Notes under the pieces: generated by a model | Database searches by the model: none | Seen by the model: the letters and a program-made list of their open reading frames with translations, nothing else | Told to the model about the DNA's origin: nothing | Made by a program: the position numbers and the translations under genes | Assembly: GCA_009829735.1 (NCBI GenBank) | Contig: CM020620.1 | Coordinates: forward strand, 26,072,951-26,136,950 | Direction: 5' to 3' | Length of the DNA: 64,000 bases | From: Pyropia yezoensis | Lineage: Eukaryota; Rhodophyta; Bangiophyceae; Bangiales; Bangiaceae | Part shown: positions 1 through 11,586 of the stretch, piece by piece | How the letters are laid out: every line of letters starts with the position of its first letter | How positions within the stretch are numbered: the first letter of the stretch is position 1

Positions 1-828
1 GCAGGCAGCTGGTGGCCAAGAGCGGCCGCCACATACCCCACCACGTCCGCGGCGGCAGTGCACGGCGGCCAGGGTAGGGGAGGGGCGGGGGGGGGGGGGG
101 AAGGCGGAAGGTGAGAGGGATTCCAATCTTTTCAGCCCATGATGCGAATGGTGGGGGTGCTGGGGGGGTGCAAAACAGTTGAGCACACTTCCCAGGTGTG
201 AGGGTCAGCGGGAAGGGTGGCGGGCCTTCGGCTGACCCGTCGACCGTCCTGTCCAGATATTCAATCAAGGATGCCCCGACCGCATCCTCTTTCCCTGCCA
301 CGAGGCCCAGCTCGAGGATGCCACCAGACAGACAGGGGCGTGTCCGAAGTCATTTAGGGAGGGGGCCGACCTGGGCCTGTTGATGACGTTGGAGGGCGGG
401 GCCAGACTCTCGAGAGTCCGCTCGTACGCAGGACTCCGGTGGCCTCTTCACAAGGACGAGAGCACCCTGGAATTGTCATGGAGGGAGTGATGGGGGGTCG
501 CGTGTGCTCCCTTCGTGAAGCGTGATGCTGTCCATATCATTCTGTTGGCCTCCCTCGACCAGTCAAAACCCGCGCAAGAAGAGGAGATCGGAAGCAGAGG
601 GCACGAAAAAGGTGCAAACATACTGAACCGTCAGCGAGCGCCGCGTCAATGTGCCCAGGACGCCTGCTACTGGCCAAAAACGGAAGAAGCGCTTCACATG
701 TAGGCCTCCAGAATGCGATTTTCCTATGCAGGCGACCTAGAATCGGCGATCTTGGGGTCCCGGATCTCGGGCATCATTTGATGCCCAGCCGGGCATCATT
801 TGATGCCCAGATCCGGTAGAGTAGACAC
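1..828. other. Flank left of the retrotransposon nest, no gene seen
   Basis: I see no convincing coding region. The open frames at 198-383 and 515-703 are short, have no recognisable motif and look like chance. There is an uninterrupted G run near 83-100. Homology to element O begins at about 829, so this is either host sequence or an unrecognised repeat at the far side of a deletion. Confidence 0.5.
769..808. repeat. Two copies of a palindromic 18-mer
   Basis: GGGCATCATTTGATGCCC occurs at 769-786 and again at 791-808, 22 bases apart. Each copy is an 8-bp perfect inverted repeat (GGGCATCA/TGATGCCC) around a 2-base centre. The pair lies 20-60 bases from the point where element O loses homology, so it may be linked to that breakpoint. 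Confidence 0.8.
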
Positions 829-2121
829 TAGGGTGCTTAACACCCTGGCCTCCCCTAGGTAGTCCAAACATTTATCCATCCTTGGGATGGGATACGCGTC
901 CTTCACCGTGACGAGGTTGAGCCGCCGGTAGTCAGTACAAAACCGGGGCGTGCCGTCCTGCTTCGGGACGATCACCACGGGACTAGCCCACTCGCCTTTG
1001 GCGGGTTCAATAACTTCCAGTTTTCGCATTTGTTCCACTTGTTCCCCTTCTAGCTGGCGGTGCTTGTGCCCTGCCTTGTAGGGATGTTGCCTTACCGGGG
1101 TTGCCCCGGGTTTTAAGCCGATACGATGTGCGGTATTCTTGATGAGCCCAAGAGTACCATCCCATAGGGATTTGTATTTCTCCACCAGCTCCAAAAGCTG
1201 GCCACGTAGGGCTTCGGGGACCTCTCCTAGGTCCACCTCGGAATGGGCGCCCTCCGGCTTCGCCGCGGGACCTTCGCTCAGCTTTTGCATCTCTTCTTGA
1301 GAGACACTCAGTATAGGTCCTTGATAGGAGGAGATTGACGCCACCACCGCCCCAACGGGGAGGCGGACAATCCTTGGCGTAGGATTCATCATTTGCACGG
1401 CGTACGGGGCGTCCCGGTTGAGCTCCGCAGGGCCGTTGGCCACGTGAACCCCATACCTGGAGGCGATCCGGGGCTGCCCGGAAATAATCCCGTGGCCCTG
1501 GAACTGCCCTCTCACCTTCACGTGGGAGACAACCCCAGGCTTCAGCTTCAGCTTGTGACACAACCTGAGCTTAGCGGTCTTGGCGTTAGGACAAGCGCAC
1601 ACAGAGCTCCACCTAGTGGGGCCGGATTCCACGTCCTCCATATCCCGAAGGATGGGGACGACCATCCCTGTCTTGAGGGTGACCGTTTGGTCCTCACAGG
1701 AGATGGTTTTCACTTCGGTATCTCCGAAGGAGTTACTTAATATGACGGGTACCGCCAGATTATCGATCACTCCAAAGCAGACGTAGGAAACTTGGTCTCC
1801 CACTTATACGCCTAAGCCCACAGTTCCTCGAATGGGGAGCCACCCCCCATTCAGGTCAAAGTATAGTATGTTCTCCAGCTCCCCTAGGGGCTGGAGCCTC
1901 AATCCCTTAGGGAGCAATGAGCTTCGAGTCAGGGAGGGCCCACTGCCGGTATCCAGGACAGCGTGTAGAGCATGCTCTACCCCTTCAGTAGCAAGCAAGT
2001 GTACAGCCAGCTGATAGCTGGATGATGGCATAAACGCGCAGAAAACATTTTCCCGTTTCACCCCCTTAAGGAGTGCCAGTAATGCAGGCTTATTCGTCCG
2101 AGGGCGGCGCAATACCCTCAT
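829..2121 (-). pseudogene. Element O pol remnant: protease to early reverse transcriptase
   Basis: This is the start of the Ty3/gypsy polyprotein of older element O, read right to left. The aspartic protease motif (LDTGSGPS) lies near 1938-1965. An in-frame TAA at 1804-1806 interrupts the protease, and the same frame then continues through the linker and into RT (SPVVIVPK, TPRFCTDYRRLN, YPIPRMD). Homology stops after the STL that should lead into DCNAGYW, so RT motifs after that point, RNase H, integrase and the 3' LTR are missing. The gag above (2175-2507) is in the other frame, with pol at -1, as in the intact elements. It is dead as a gene and truncated at about 829. Confidence 0.9.
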
Positions 2122-2174
2122 CGGTCTCCCCTCATCATTGGACGCATTGGGGGAAACCGTAGGGGAACCGCCCT

Positions 2175-2507
2175 TCAGGCATTTCCCGAAGTTGATAACT
2201 TAGATGAGCTCCCCTTAAGGGAACTCGCTCGCTCTTCCTTCCCCGTCGGGGAGGGCACGACAGCAGCAACCGCCCCACTCGCACGAGCAGCGGCTCGAGC
2301 CGCTCTGCGCTCGGCGCGTGCCTTGGTCATCCGGTTCCGAGTCTCCTCGGGGAGGTGAGGGCAATCTGCCATCCAGTGTGAAGTACTATTGCAGATATGG
2401 CAGGGGAAAGGCTCTCGTTTCCCGTCCGTCCCCCGTGACCCCCCAGAGGGTCGTGATTCCCTGTAGGAAGAAACAGACGCCTCCCCCACCTCCAGGTGGG
2501 ACGACGT
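2175..2507 (-). pseudogene. Element O gag, C-terminal piece with zinc knuckle
   Basis: This is the nucleocapsid end of the O gag. It has a CCHC knuckle (C-X2-C-X4-H-X4-C, CHIC...HWMADC) followed by an Arg/Ala-rich basic tail and a TGA stop at 2175-2177. Upstream it is cut at 2507 by insertion of element A; the frame resumes at 12158, next to the matching GACGT duplication. Confidence 0.9.
2181..2187 (-). promoter_or_regulatory. Slippery heptamer GGGAAAT of element O
   Basis: It reads G-GGA-AAT in the gag frame, one codon before the gag stop, and pol lies in the -1 frame. It differs only in the last base from the GGGAAAC found at the same place in A, B, C and D. The proposed role is a -1 ribosomal frameshift. 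Confidence 0.6.
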
Positions 2508-3078
2508 TGTGGTATAAAACTCGATCCTCTCAGGCACGTGTCAATATCCCTCGGGGGAAAGGGACAGGTAACACAGAAAGGGGAACTACGAGAATGGTAT
2601 GCCTGTTGCCTCACGTGCCTGCTCGCAGAGCAAACAGATACGCACGGTAGTGCACACGGGGAAGAGGAAAGCAAACGCGCAGTTGTCTTTTTCCTGAGGG
2701 CGCGGGCCAAGGGCGCCTCGCTGTCCCTCTTAACGTGCATCGGGGGGAGCCTCGGCACGTTGGCCAGGTAGCCCCCCCATAACCCCGAGTGGCCCCGACC
2801 CGAGTCTAACCTCGTCAGGTCGGGGGCCACTATCACTACTAATTCTATTCCCACTCACTAATCTCACATTCAAATTCTCTCAAATCAAGTCCCTCACAAG
2901 TATGCAAAAACCCATCAGCAATCCCTCTCTCACGTGTGGATAGCGTAGTCCACCGCATCCCAGTGCCGGGCACGGGCCACGGCCGCCAACCATCACCACA
3001 CGGCGGGCGTGTTCTGGCACCTGGTGCCCTCTGGTTGTAGTCCCGGGTCGGCGCCAAGTCGGGGCCAGGGATGCTACA
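2508..3078 (-). repeat. 3' LTR of element A
   Basis: This 571-bp LTR has TG...CA ends and differs from the 5' copy at three visible positions. On the plus strand it contains a TATAAAA at about 2513-2519, upstream of the plus-strand ORF at 3263, which could support antisense transcription. That role is inference. Confidence 0.95.
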
Positions 3079-3262
3079 TAGCTCCCTCCCTAGTCCGGCA
3101 CGTCCTCGGGCCGAACCAGGTGCCACCGTGCACAGCCTCGAGCACGTCCACACCGGTGCCGAGGTCGAGCGTCTTCACCCTGGTCACGATCACCTGCTCC
3201 GGTTCTCTGCCCCCCTTCTCTCCTTCACCTTGGCCCTCTCGTTCCCCCGGAGTCTGGACGTC

Positions 3263-5380
3263 ATGTCCAGTTCCGAGATCCAAGCTGGGCCCGTGGTTCC
3301 GGCGGCGAGTGTTGCGGAGGAGAACTCGGGTAGTCGCGCCCCTCTCCTGCCTCCGGTTCCTCGGGTGTCGATGTCGGCGCCGGTCGCTACGGCGGGGACG
3401 GATCGGGTTCCCCCGGCTTCTGTGATGCACCCGGTCGAGACCCCCCCGGTGGGTCTCCCGGAGATGCTTCTTGGGCAGGACCCTCTGGCGGGCCGGCGCT
3501 ACTCCACGGTGGTCGGCAACGCCGGCGCGGCCCAGTGCCAGCAGGATTGCTTGGACCTCTGGCGCAAGGAACTCCAGCGCGGGGTCCTGACCGAGATGAA
3601 CAAGGCTCGTCTTCACACGGCGGACCAGATGCGCCTGGCACAAGACCGCTCCCAGAGCTTCTCGGGTTCCTCTTGGGTTGCTCGTCTGGAGGATCTCCCC
3701 TTCGCGCTGGTGCTGGATCTACCCTTGACCGAGCGTCGCGTGTCCGCGTCCGTTCTCCGGTGGCCGGAGGAGGAAGGGTACGTCCACCGGGCGCTCAAGG
3801 TCTGGGACGAGGCGCTCAAGGGGTCGGGGAGCCTGAACTGCGACCCTCGTCCGAGCATGGTCGCTCTGGAGCCGCCTTTCCTGACCCGGAAGTACTCCAA
3901 GTTGTCACCGGCACGGGAGCAAGGCGAGCGACGCGGCCGTCAGCGTGACTTCCTCGTGAGCTGCAACCATCAGGAGTTCTGGAAGCTGGATAAGGCCAAC
4001 CGGGCGGCGTACTACCCCAAGGTCATCCCGCAGCAGCAGGAAGTCGAGATCCCGGTCGGGTTTGCTCCTTCCAGCATCCCCTTCACCTGGTACTTCTTGG
4101 ACGCCTTGACTCAGGCGTCGATCAAGGGCTTCTTCCACTCGATCCCGTACATGATGTACACGTCCGAGATGACAGTCTTGGCGGCCAACCACTGGCTTCA
4201 CGAGGTCTTGGTGTCCAACCGGCTTTGGTTTCTCCCTGACCTCCTGATGGTCTGGATTGTCGACAAGTTGACCGTCGACTTCCTGTGCAGCCAGGACGAA
4301 GAGTACAAGGGGCTCTTCCAGGCGATGATTGACTTCCGGCGTCTGGTGCCGGTGCATGACCGGAACTTCTTGAACGCGATTGCCGACCAGAACCGCCCGC
4401 GTCTCGATGGCTTCGGTTGGGCGTAGGTGGTCTATCAGTCTTCTCCGGCCAAGGTGCAGCTGGCGACGCCGCTTCCGGCGTGGCCGCAGCTAGGTAGTTT
4501 TCCTGCCCCGGCCGCTCTTGATTTTCTGCCAGTTGGGCCGCCGGTGCAGGAGTCGGGATGGGCCGCGGCGGTCGGTCAGGCGTCTGCGGCGGCTCCGCTT
4601 CCTCCTGTTGCACCTGTCGCCCCGGTGGCCTCACCTGAACCGTCGCCGGCGCGTTCACGCCCTGTTCCGGCTGTGCCGGTACTTCAAGCTCCTCCGGCAC
4701 CGCGCCTGTCTGCGGCGAGTCTGGGGGTGACCGTGCGGTCGCCTACCACTCCGGCCGCTCCGCCTCGGACGCCTTCTTCCAACGCCGGCGGCGCTGTGCC
4801 TCCGCTGGAGTTGGGTACTCCGGTTTCGGGGGCCGTTGTGGACCGTCCGGTGGTGTCATCCTCGGGGCGGTTCGAGATTCCGGCGCCGACTCTGCGCCTT
4901 ACCCGCTTCCGGGTGCCTGACTGGTACCTGATCCAAGGTGGTCCGACATGCGACCAGTAGGACGTCGGTATAATTGAAGACCAGCTGGGTCGTCTTCCGG
5001 TGCAGGTTGAAGGCGTTGGGTCTTCCCTGGTGCTGGGCACTTACGCCAGCGTCTTGAACAACGTGGTTGACCGGGTGTTTGCTTGCGCGGACAGCGGCCA
5101 GATGTGGAACAGCCCGGTGGTTGGCGAACTTCTGGCGACCTTGACGCGGCATGGCTTGGCCCAGCAGTGGTCAGAAACCTTCACTGGCTTCCAGGGGCGC
5201 CGGCGGGCATATCTGGATGACCGGGAGCCCCCGGCAACTACCGGTACTACTCCGATGGCGTCATACCGGGATGCACCGCGTCCACCGCACTACGTCATCC
5301 CGTCTTCCTCCGGTTCCCGTCGTGCCGCGGAGGCAGCGCTGGAGGACACTCCCGCGGCTCAGCGTCCGCGCCGGGAGTAG
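3263..5380 (+). pseudogene. Antisense accessory ORF of element A (two in-frame TAG codons)
   Basis: This is a long ORF on the strand opposite gag-pol, between the pol stop (5526) and the 3' LTR. The first ATG outside the LTR is at 3263. The frame runs 706 codons to 5380 but is broken by TAG at 4424-4426 and 4958-4960, with matching low-complexity protein continuing across both. The N-terminus is Pro/Val/Ala-rich. The middle third is compact, with a YYPK stretch and a following IPVGFAP and WLHEVL that align in order with the antisense ORF of element C (YYPK, VPYGFPA, WLLEVM). The C-terminal third is again Pro/Ala-rich. No known domain is recognised and its function is unknown. It could encode an env-like, capsid-like or regulatory protein. 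Confidence 0.75.
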
Positions 5381-5525
5381 TAGTTGGAGGCAAGGAGGGT
5401 GAGGGTCTTGGGAGAAGCGAGGAGGGAAGAGGCGGAGAGAAGGGTTGCCCGAGCGGGTGCTTGTTTTCCTTGATTGTTCCATGCTTGTATTGCGTGTTCT
5501 CCTTGATATACCCGTTCCCTTCTTC

Positions 5526-8500
5526 TCAATCCTCTTGTTCCGCATCCGTTGCGGATGAACTCGGCTCGTCCCGAGGGTCTTGGTTGGCCCCATCCTCTTG
5601 GTCCTCCTCCGAGTCCGACTTCAGAATCTTGCCGGCTCTGGCCACTGGAGTGCCCTCTATCCCGTTCCGTCGCGTGTAGGCACAGACATCCGCGATGGGT
5701 AGCCGGTTTGAGGGTTCCCAGGTATCATCTGCCGGGTTAAAACCGAACCAGCGTACTCGCAGGTACAGGCGTCCGTCTCTCCAGGCATGGTCCACAAACT
5801 TGACGTAGACATATTCCCGACCTTCTTCTTGGGATAGCCAGGGTACTGCGGCCCGCTTGCGCCGGGTCAAGTCCCGTTGGCTTGGCGGTGGGGCTCGGGT
5901 GACATGGTCGCTGCTCACGCGGTACGGGGAGCCATCCACGTCTAGAAGAAAGGTCCAACCGTCCGTATTCAGGATCTCATAAGGTCCATCCGTCTTCGAG
6001 TCCAGCTTCCCCCGGGTCTTGCTATGGTTGTCCACAAAAACCCAGTCGCCACCACCCAGTTCCTTGTTCTTTTCCCGAACGCCCTTGTCATAGCCCCGCT
6101 TGTATCGCTCCTGGGTCTTCGAGATTGACTCCTTGACTCTTGGGAGCAGGAGCTTCAGTTGTTCCAGGAACTCATCCTTTGCCTTGGGACCTGACTTCAG
6201 TGCAGGCTGGAGACCGTCTGGTATTCTTTCCAGGGAGAAGTTGGTCAGCCGCCTTGGGGTGACAAAGTCGAGTGGAGCGACCCCCGTTGTCCGGTGAACT
6301 CGGAAGTTGTAGGCTAGAGTGAGGACAGCCAGGAGCTCGTCCCAGTCTTCTTGGTGCTCCTCCACGTAGTGCCGTAGCATGTCTACTAGGGTCCGGTTGA
6401 ATCGTTCCACCTGGCCGTTCGTTTGAGGGTGGTACGTCGTAGTGTACAAGTTCTTGATGCCCATCAGGTCACAGACTCCTCGGAAGAACAGGGATGCGAA
6501 CTGGGGACCGTTGTCGGTTAAGACGGAGTCTGGAGGGCCATAGGCAGCTATCCAGTACTCGCAGAAGGCTGACGTGACATCCAGAGCCGTGATGGTCCTC
6601 AGCGGGATTGCTCGAGTGAACTTGGAGAACCGGTCACATATGATGAGCAGGTATATGTTGCCACTGGATGTTTCAGGTAGGGGCCCCAGGATGTCTATGC
6701 TTAGGCTTGCAAAAGGCTCCGCCGCCGGGAATAGGCGTAGCTTAGAAGTCTTCTTCCTCTGGGACAACCTGTTCCTTGCACACGAAACACAAGCCTCCAG
6801 GTACTTATGGACGTCACTGGCCATGGTTTCCCAGTAATAGTGTCGTCTCATGGAAGCATACATCCGATTGATACCAGGATGTCCGGCCTGGGGAGACGAG
6901 TGCTCCAGGCGTAGGATGTCAGCTCGTAGGCCCCGGGGTACGTAGACTTGAGTGGCCCCATCGAAGGGTGACACCCGTACTAGGAGTCCGCCCGTAGACT
7001 CGGAGAAACGACTGTTCCGGTTCAGGTCCATTTGGTGGCGAAGCTCCAAGCATTGAGGATCCGTCAGTTGTGCCTCCAGCATCCGGTGAATGGTCACCGG
7101 TTGATGAGCTTCAGGTGTCTCATACAGGGGAGCGTGCCAGCCACGTCCGACATTCGGGAGGATGAAGCAAGGTATTTCCTCAGGGATAGGACCGGTATCG
7201 GCTGCAGGAGTCTCCAGCCGGGACATGGTGTCGGCGCAGTGGTGCTCCCTTCCTGCTCTGGTGCACACCTTGTACTTGAACTCCGAAAGGCGTAGGCGCC
7301 ACCGGGCGACCCTTCCTTGACTGCTGTCCATACATAGCAGCCACCTTAGGCTGGCGTGGTCCGTCCGGATGAGGAACTCTTGTCCTTCAAGATATGGCCG
7401 TAACAGGAAGCAAGCCCAGACGACTGCCAAGCACTCGCGCTCGGTCGTGGAATAGTTCTTCTCAGCTGGAGTCAAGACGCGACTGTAGTAGCCTATCGGG
7501 AGAAACTGCCCATCAGGTTGCTGCTGGAGTAGTGAGCACCCCACCTGGACGCCACAGGCATCAGTCTCCAGAACAAACTGGCCCTCCCGCTTGGGTAACG
7601 CCAGTACTGGAGTGGTGGTCAGGCGCTTCTTGAGCTCTTCGAAGGCCGCGGTCTGCTTCTCGTCGAACACCGGGAGTTGTGCGGGAAGCTTCTTGCTGGC
7701 CAGCTTGGTCAGTGGCCGGGCAATCAGAGCATAGTCCCGTACGAACCGGCGATAGACGTTGCACATACCCAGGAAGCTCTTGAGTTCCGTCTGGGTTTTG
7801 GGTTGCCGTGCATGCCGGAGGGCCTTGATGTTCTTCTCATTGACTCGAAGCTCCCCCGGACTCAGCACATGCCCCAGATACTCCACCTCAGTCTCAAACA
7901 GGTGGCACTTCTCGGCCTTGAGGGTCACTCCAGCCTTGGACAGGAGGGCCAGGACCTCCCGAAGGTGCTCCAGATGTTCCGCTGGGGTCTTGGAGAAAAC
8001 GATAATGTCGTCCAGGTAGACCAAACATGTTCTCCACCTTAGCCCGGACAGGATGATGTCGATGGCTCTTTGGAAGGTCGCCGGAGCATTGGTGAGACCA
8101 AAAGGAAGACGCTTGCACCGGAATAGTCCTAGGTGGCACGTGAAGGTGGTCTTGTCCTTGTCCTCGTCAGCCACAGGGATCTGCTAGTAACCGGCATTAC
8201 AATCCAGCGTCGAGAAGAGGGTGGCATCACCAAGAATGTCGAGGCAATCATCCATCCGGGGTATCGGGTATACGTCCTTGACTGTCACCTCGTTCAGGCG
8301 CCGGTAGTCAACGCAGAAACGGAAGTGACCGCCGGTTTTCGGGACGACTACCACCGGGAAAGCCCACTCGCCATCAGACGGCTCGATAACATCCATCTTG
8401 AGCATCTTTTTAACCTGCTTCTCAATCTCATCCCGGCGATGAGGTCCGGCCCGATATGGTTGCATGTGCACTGGCTTAGCTTCCGGCTTGAGTTGAATCC

Positions 8501-9485
8501 GGTGTAGAGTGGCGTCCATCTTGCCCAGCTCTCCCGACCACAGGTGCCGATATTCCTGGAGAAGCTTCTCCAGTGCCTCCTTCAAGTCGGGAGGGACATT
8601 TTCTTGCTTGACCTTCGGCATCCCGGGTGGTGCTTGTTCGGGTTTCGGAGTAGTGCTGCCAGCCTGCTCTTGCTTCGGAGGTACGTCTAAGGCCGTCAAG
8701 TTGGATGCCAGTTCTTGTTGCAGGTTCAGGAGGTCTTCCTTGCTCATAGCACGGGCGGATCCCCGGTAAGGCTCTGCTGTACCAACTCGGGTGCCCTTGG
8801 CGAGGGGTATTGGCTTCCGGCTCACGTTGACGATTAGCACCGAGAACGGGGTGTGCCTTTCTAACTTCTTGTGATGTCCGTGGGCCAAGTATAACCGGTG
8901 TTTCGCCAGAAATTCCTTACGTCCGTAGATCAGGCATTGACCTGCAATCCGGGTCGTTACTTGAACCTTGGTCTCCGAGCGAGGAGGTAGGAGCACCGGT
9001 TTGAAGAGAGTCAAGGTAGAGGGTGGGATGCGTCCCCTCATGCTCTTGGCTACACGAACCTTGGCGTCCAGATGTTCCAATACCGGTGACACAAACCCAT
9101 GGTTGAACTGGACCTTCCCTTCTCCGGGTAGGATGCTCTTGACATGCTGCTTCTGGAAGTCCCAGCCTAGGATGAGGGGGACTGATAGGGTCTTGACTAC
9201 TAGAAAGGGAAAAAGCATTGGTTCATTGTTGACATAGATGGCGACAGGAAGACGGCCAAGCGGTCGTAGGGTTTGACCCGAAGCGTCGACGATATGGGTC
9301 CGGGTAGGCGCTCTCCAGGCATGTCGACGCCAGCCCGGAGGTAACAGGTTCTCAGTGATGACGCTTGGTCCGGCTCCTGTGTCAACCACCGGCGTAACAG
9401 CTTGGGGGAGGCTATCCCCCACACGCATACGAGCATTAATCTTGAGGTTTTCTTTACGCAGGACGAGCAATGTCCCCTTGAACAC
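5526..9485 (-). pseudogene. Element A pol: protease-RT-RNase H-integrase-chromodomain, one nonsense codon
   Basis: This is the retrotransposon polyprotein. In order: aspartic protease (DTGAGPS), RT with DCNAGY, LPFGLTNAPATFQ and the catalytic YLDD, RNase H (ETDACG, TERECLAVVWA, RTDHASLRWLL), integrase with an HHCC zinc-binding start and a D,D-35-E core (DILGPLP, TDNGPQF, NGQVERFN), and a C-terminal chromodomain-like segment (VKFVDHAW...LRVRWFGFNPADDTWEP). A TAG at 8184-8186 stands where the family has the Trp of GYWQIP, a single TGG to TAG change. The frame is open upstream of the GTG at 9485 to beyond the gag stop, in the -1 frame relative to gag, so a Gag-Pol fusion by frameshifting is expected. 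Apart from the nonsense codon it reads intact. Confidence 0.93.
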
Positions 9486-9613
9486 ACAGGGTGTCCAGGC
9501 GGCTACCGGTTGAGCAGGTAACCGTCGTCCTTTCTCCCGGCACGCAAGGGGAGAACAGGTAGAAGTACCCTGCCGTTGGAGGTTCGGGAAGACACTTGGG
9601 GAGAGCGCCTGCC

Positions 9614-11374
9614 CTACTCGTTTCCCGGGTCCGAGGAGTCCTTAGAGGTTTCGGTCTCCAGGTCGAAGTCCGTAGGAGCTTCCTTTGCCAGGGCCTCCGT
9701 GATGCTCTGTAAGGTTGCCACTCGGATTGCATGTACCTGTGCCTTGTCCATCGTGGAGGGTGCTCGCCGGTCAGCCCAGTTGACCGCCTTTGCAAACACC
9801 AGTCCTTGACGCTTGAGTTTCTCCTGGAGGTCCTTGGGAATGGCCGGGCACTGGTAGGACATGTGATCCTCCTTCTGGCACAGCCAACAAGACCGGAACC
9901 GCTGGTTCTTGACTTGCCTGGGGGCGACCAGGGATGGTTGCTCCTTAGAAACGAAGCCGCCCCACTTGTCCCCTGACCCCATGGGTGAGGCCTCGCCAAC
10001 TGCGAGTACTGGTACAGGGCTATCACCTCCCTTATACTTGTCGGGTCCGGGTCGAACTCGCGACAACGGCTTGGGAGTTGATACCAAGGGAGCTTGGAAG
10101 GCCCTGGCTTGCCGGTACTTACCCTGGGTGTAGGCCATCAACTGCTGGAAGGTATGTTCTTGATGTTCCTGGTTGTAGTTCTCCGCATCCACTTGAAGAT
10201 ATTCAGGAAGCCCTTCCGAGAAGATCATCTTGAGCCTGTCCTCAGGGTAAACGTTGCCACAAGCATCGCTCATCTCCCGGACACGACGGGCGAACGCCTC
10301 TGGAGTCTCTTGTCTTTCCATGGTTGCCCGGTTCAGCCTGCCGACTGCTTTACGCAGAGAGTCCGCGTCAGCGTAGTTGGACAGGAGCCAGTTGACCGCC
10401 TCCGGATAACTCGCGACGGTACGTCCGACAATGTGTCCGGCAGAGTCTGGTAGAACCTGTGCAAACCGCTGTTCCGCTTCTCCGGTCATGAAGTTAACCA
10501 GGAGGTAGAGAGCCTTGCCCTCGGACACATCGTTGTCATTGCATGCCTTGACAAACCGGCGCGGGAAGGCAAAGATAAGCGCCGGTCTCTTCCCGGAAAA
10601 CTTAGGATGTCCCCCGAAGCTCGGCTGCATTCGCCGGTTCAGGGACGCCATCTTCTTGGCCATCTTCCGGGTGTAACCTTGGTCTTGGTTCTCCAGCCGG
10701 TAGTTACCCCAATACGTGACCTTGTTCAGGGTGGCATCTCCCACTTGGTGGGCAGGGAAGTCAAACTCGACTAGCCTGCGCCGGGTGGGACCGGGAGATG
10801 CATCCCAATCATATCCCTCCTCAGAGCTGGAGGAACTGGTCTCGCTGGTGCTAGAGCGACGGCGATGACGCCGACGCCTTCGGCTGCTCCGGTTACCGGT
10901 CTTGGAGCTCCCCGCCCCATAGGATGCAAGGGGAGGAAAAGCTTGGCCGGTCCCAGGAGTCGAGGTCTCAGGGAGACCCGTAGAACCAGTCACAACGGTG
11001 CCTCTGGCATCGCTAGTGCCCACAGGAAGAGGTGTATACACCCAACTGCCATGTGTGGGTCCAGGAGTAAACACACCAGGGGCTATCCCTGGAGGTTGAG
11101 GAGTAGAACCGACAGGAGGGAGACGTCTGCTGCGAGCGGACTCAAACGCCGTCGACCCCGGGGTGGCTCCCACAGGAGGAACAGCCGGAGGAACGGGAGC
11201 AGGTGGTGCTTGGCCGCCTGTGGACTCCAGTCCGCTACCGGATGTCACACCCAGGTCTGCTTCACCCGTAGGGAGAACGCCGGGTTGGGCACCGTCCCCC
11301 GCGGTGACCAGGGATGCGTCAAGGGACGCGGGGTCTACCCCTTCGGGCACCGTCGTGCCAGGGAGGGTAGCCAT
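9614..11374 (-). CDS. Element A gag (capsid and nucleocapsid)
   Basis: The protein is 586 aa from the ATG at 11374; an in-frame GTG lies further up at 11497 but the ATG is preferred. It forms the retrotransposon particle. A low-complexity Pro/Gly/Thr N-terminus and an Arg/Ser-rich patch are followed by a Ty3-type capsid region (FVKACNDNDVSEGKALYLL, YPEAVNWLLSNYAD, FARRVREMSDACGNVYPEDRLKMIF) and one CCHC knuckle (CWLCQKEDHMSYQC). The last codons before TAG are GGA AAC GAG, which carry the slippery heptamer. The frame has no break. Confidence 0.93.
   Translation of the reverse strand: MATLPGTTVPEGVDPASLDASLVTAGDGAQPGVLPTGEADLGVTSGSGLESTGGQAPPAPVPPAVPPVGATPGSTAFESARSRRLPPVGSTPQPPGIAPGVFTPGPTHGSWVYTPLPVGTSDARGTVVTGSTGLPETSTPGTGQAFPPLASYGAGSSKTGNRSSRRRRRHRRRSSTSETSSSSSEEGYDWDASPGPTRRRLVEFDFPAHQVGDATLNKVTYWGNYRLENQDQGYTRKMAKKMASLNRRMQPSFGGHPKFSGKRPALIFAFPRRFVKACNDNDVSEGKALYLLVNFMTGEAEQRFAQVLPDSAGHIVGRTVASYPEAVNWLLSNYADADSLRKAVGRLNRATMERQETPEAFARRVREMSDACGNVYPEDRLKMIFSEGLPEYLQVDAENYNQEHQEHTFQQLMAYTQGKYRQARAFQAPLVSTPKPLSRVRPGPDKYKGGDSPVPVLAVGEASPMGSGDKWGGFVSKEQPSLVAPRQVKNQRFRSCWLCQKEDHMSYQCPAIPKDLQEKLKRQGLVFAKAVNWADRRAPSTMDKAQVHAIRVATLQSITEALAKEAPTDFDLETETSKDSSDPGNE
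9620..9626 (-). promoter_or_regulatory. Slippery heptamer GGGAAAC of element A
   Basis: It reads G-GGA-AAC in the gag frame, one codon (GAG) before the TAG at 9614-9616. A -1 slip enters the open pol frame. It fits the X-XXY-YYZ rule for -1 frameshift sites. Confidence 0.7.
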
Positions 11375-11564
11375 GTTGGTCTCTTGACAGCCACAGTCCA
11401 GTTGCCTGCGTGTCCAAAGATCGCCCGACCACAAGAGAGGGGTTGGAGAGCCAGGAATGGGATTCCCGTGAACGGGTGCAAATAATTCCCAAACCACAGA
11501 AAAAGACAGAACAGGAACAACCCAACCGCTGCTCCCAAATGTCTCTTCTCAAACACTCCAATCA

Positions 11565-11582
11565 TCCCCTGCTGCTCCACCA
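11565..11582 (-). other. Primer binding site of element A
   Basis: TGGTGGAGCAGCAGGGGA on the minus strand, 4 bases inside the 5' LTR. It is complementary to a tRNA 3' end that finishes in CCA. The same 18-mer serves elements B, C, D and E. Confidence 0.9.
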
Positions 11583-11586
11583 AATA

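Noticed and set aside
3071-3262. ATG at 3071 as start of the element A antisense ORF
   Set aside because: It lies within the last bases of the LTR and the following residues have no counterpart in other copies; the ATG at 3263 fits better.
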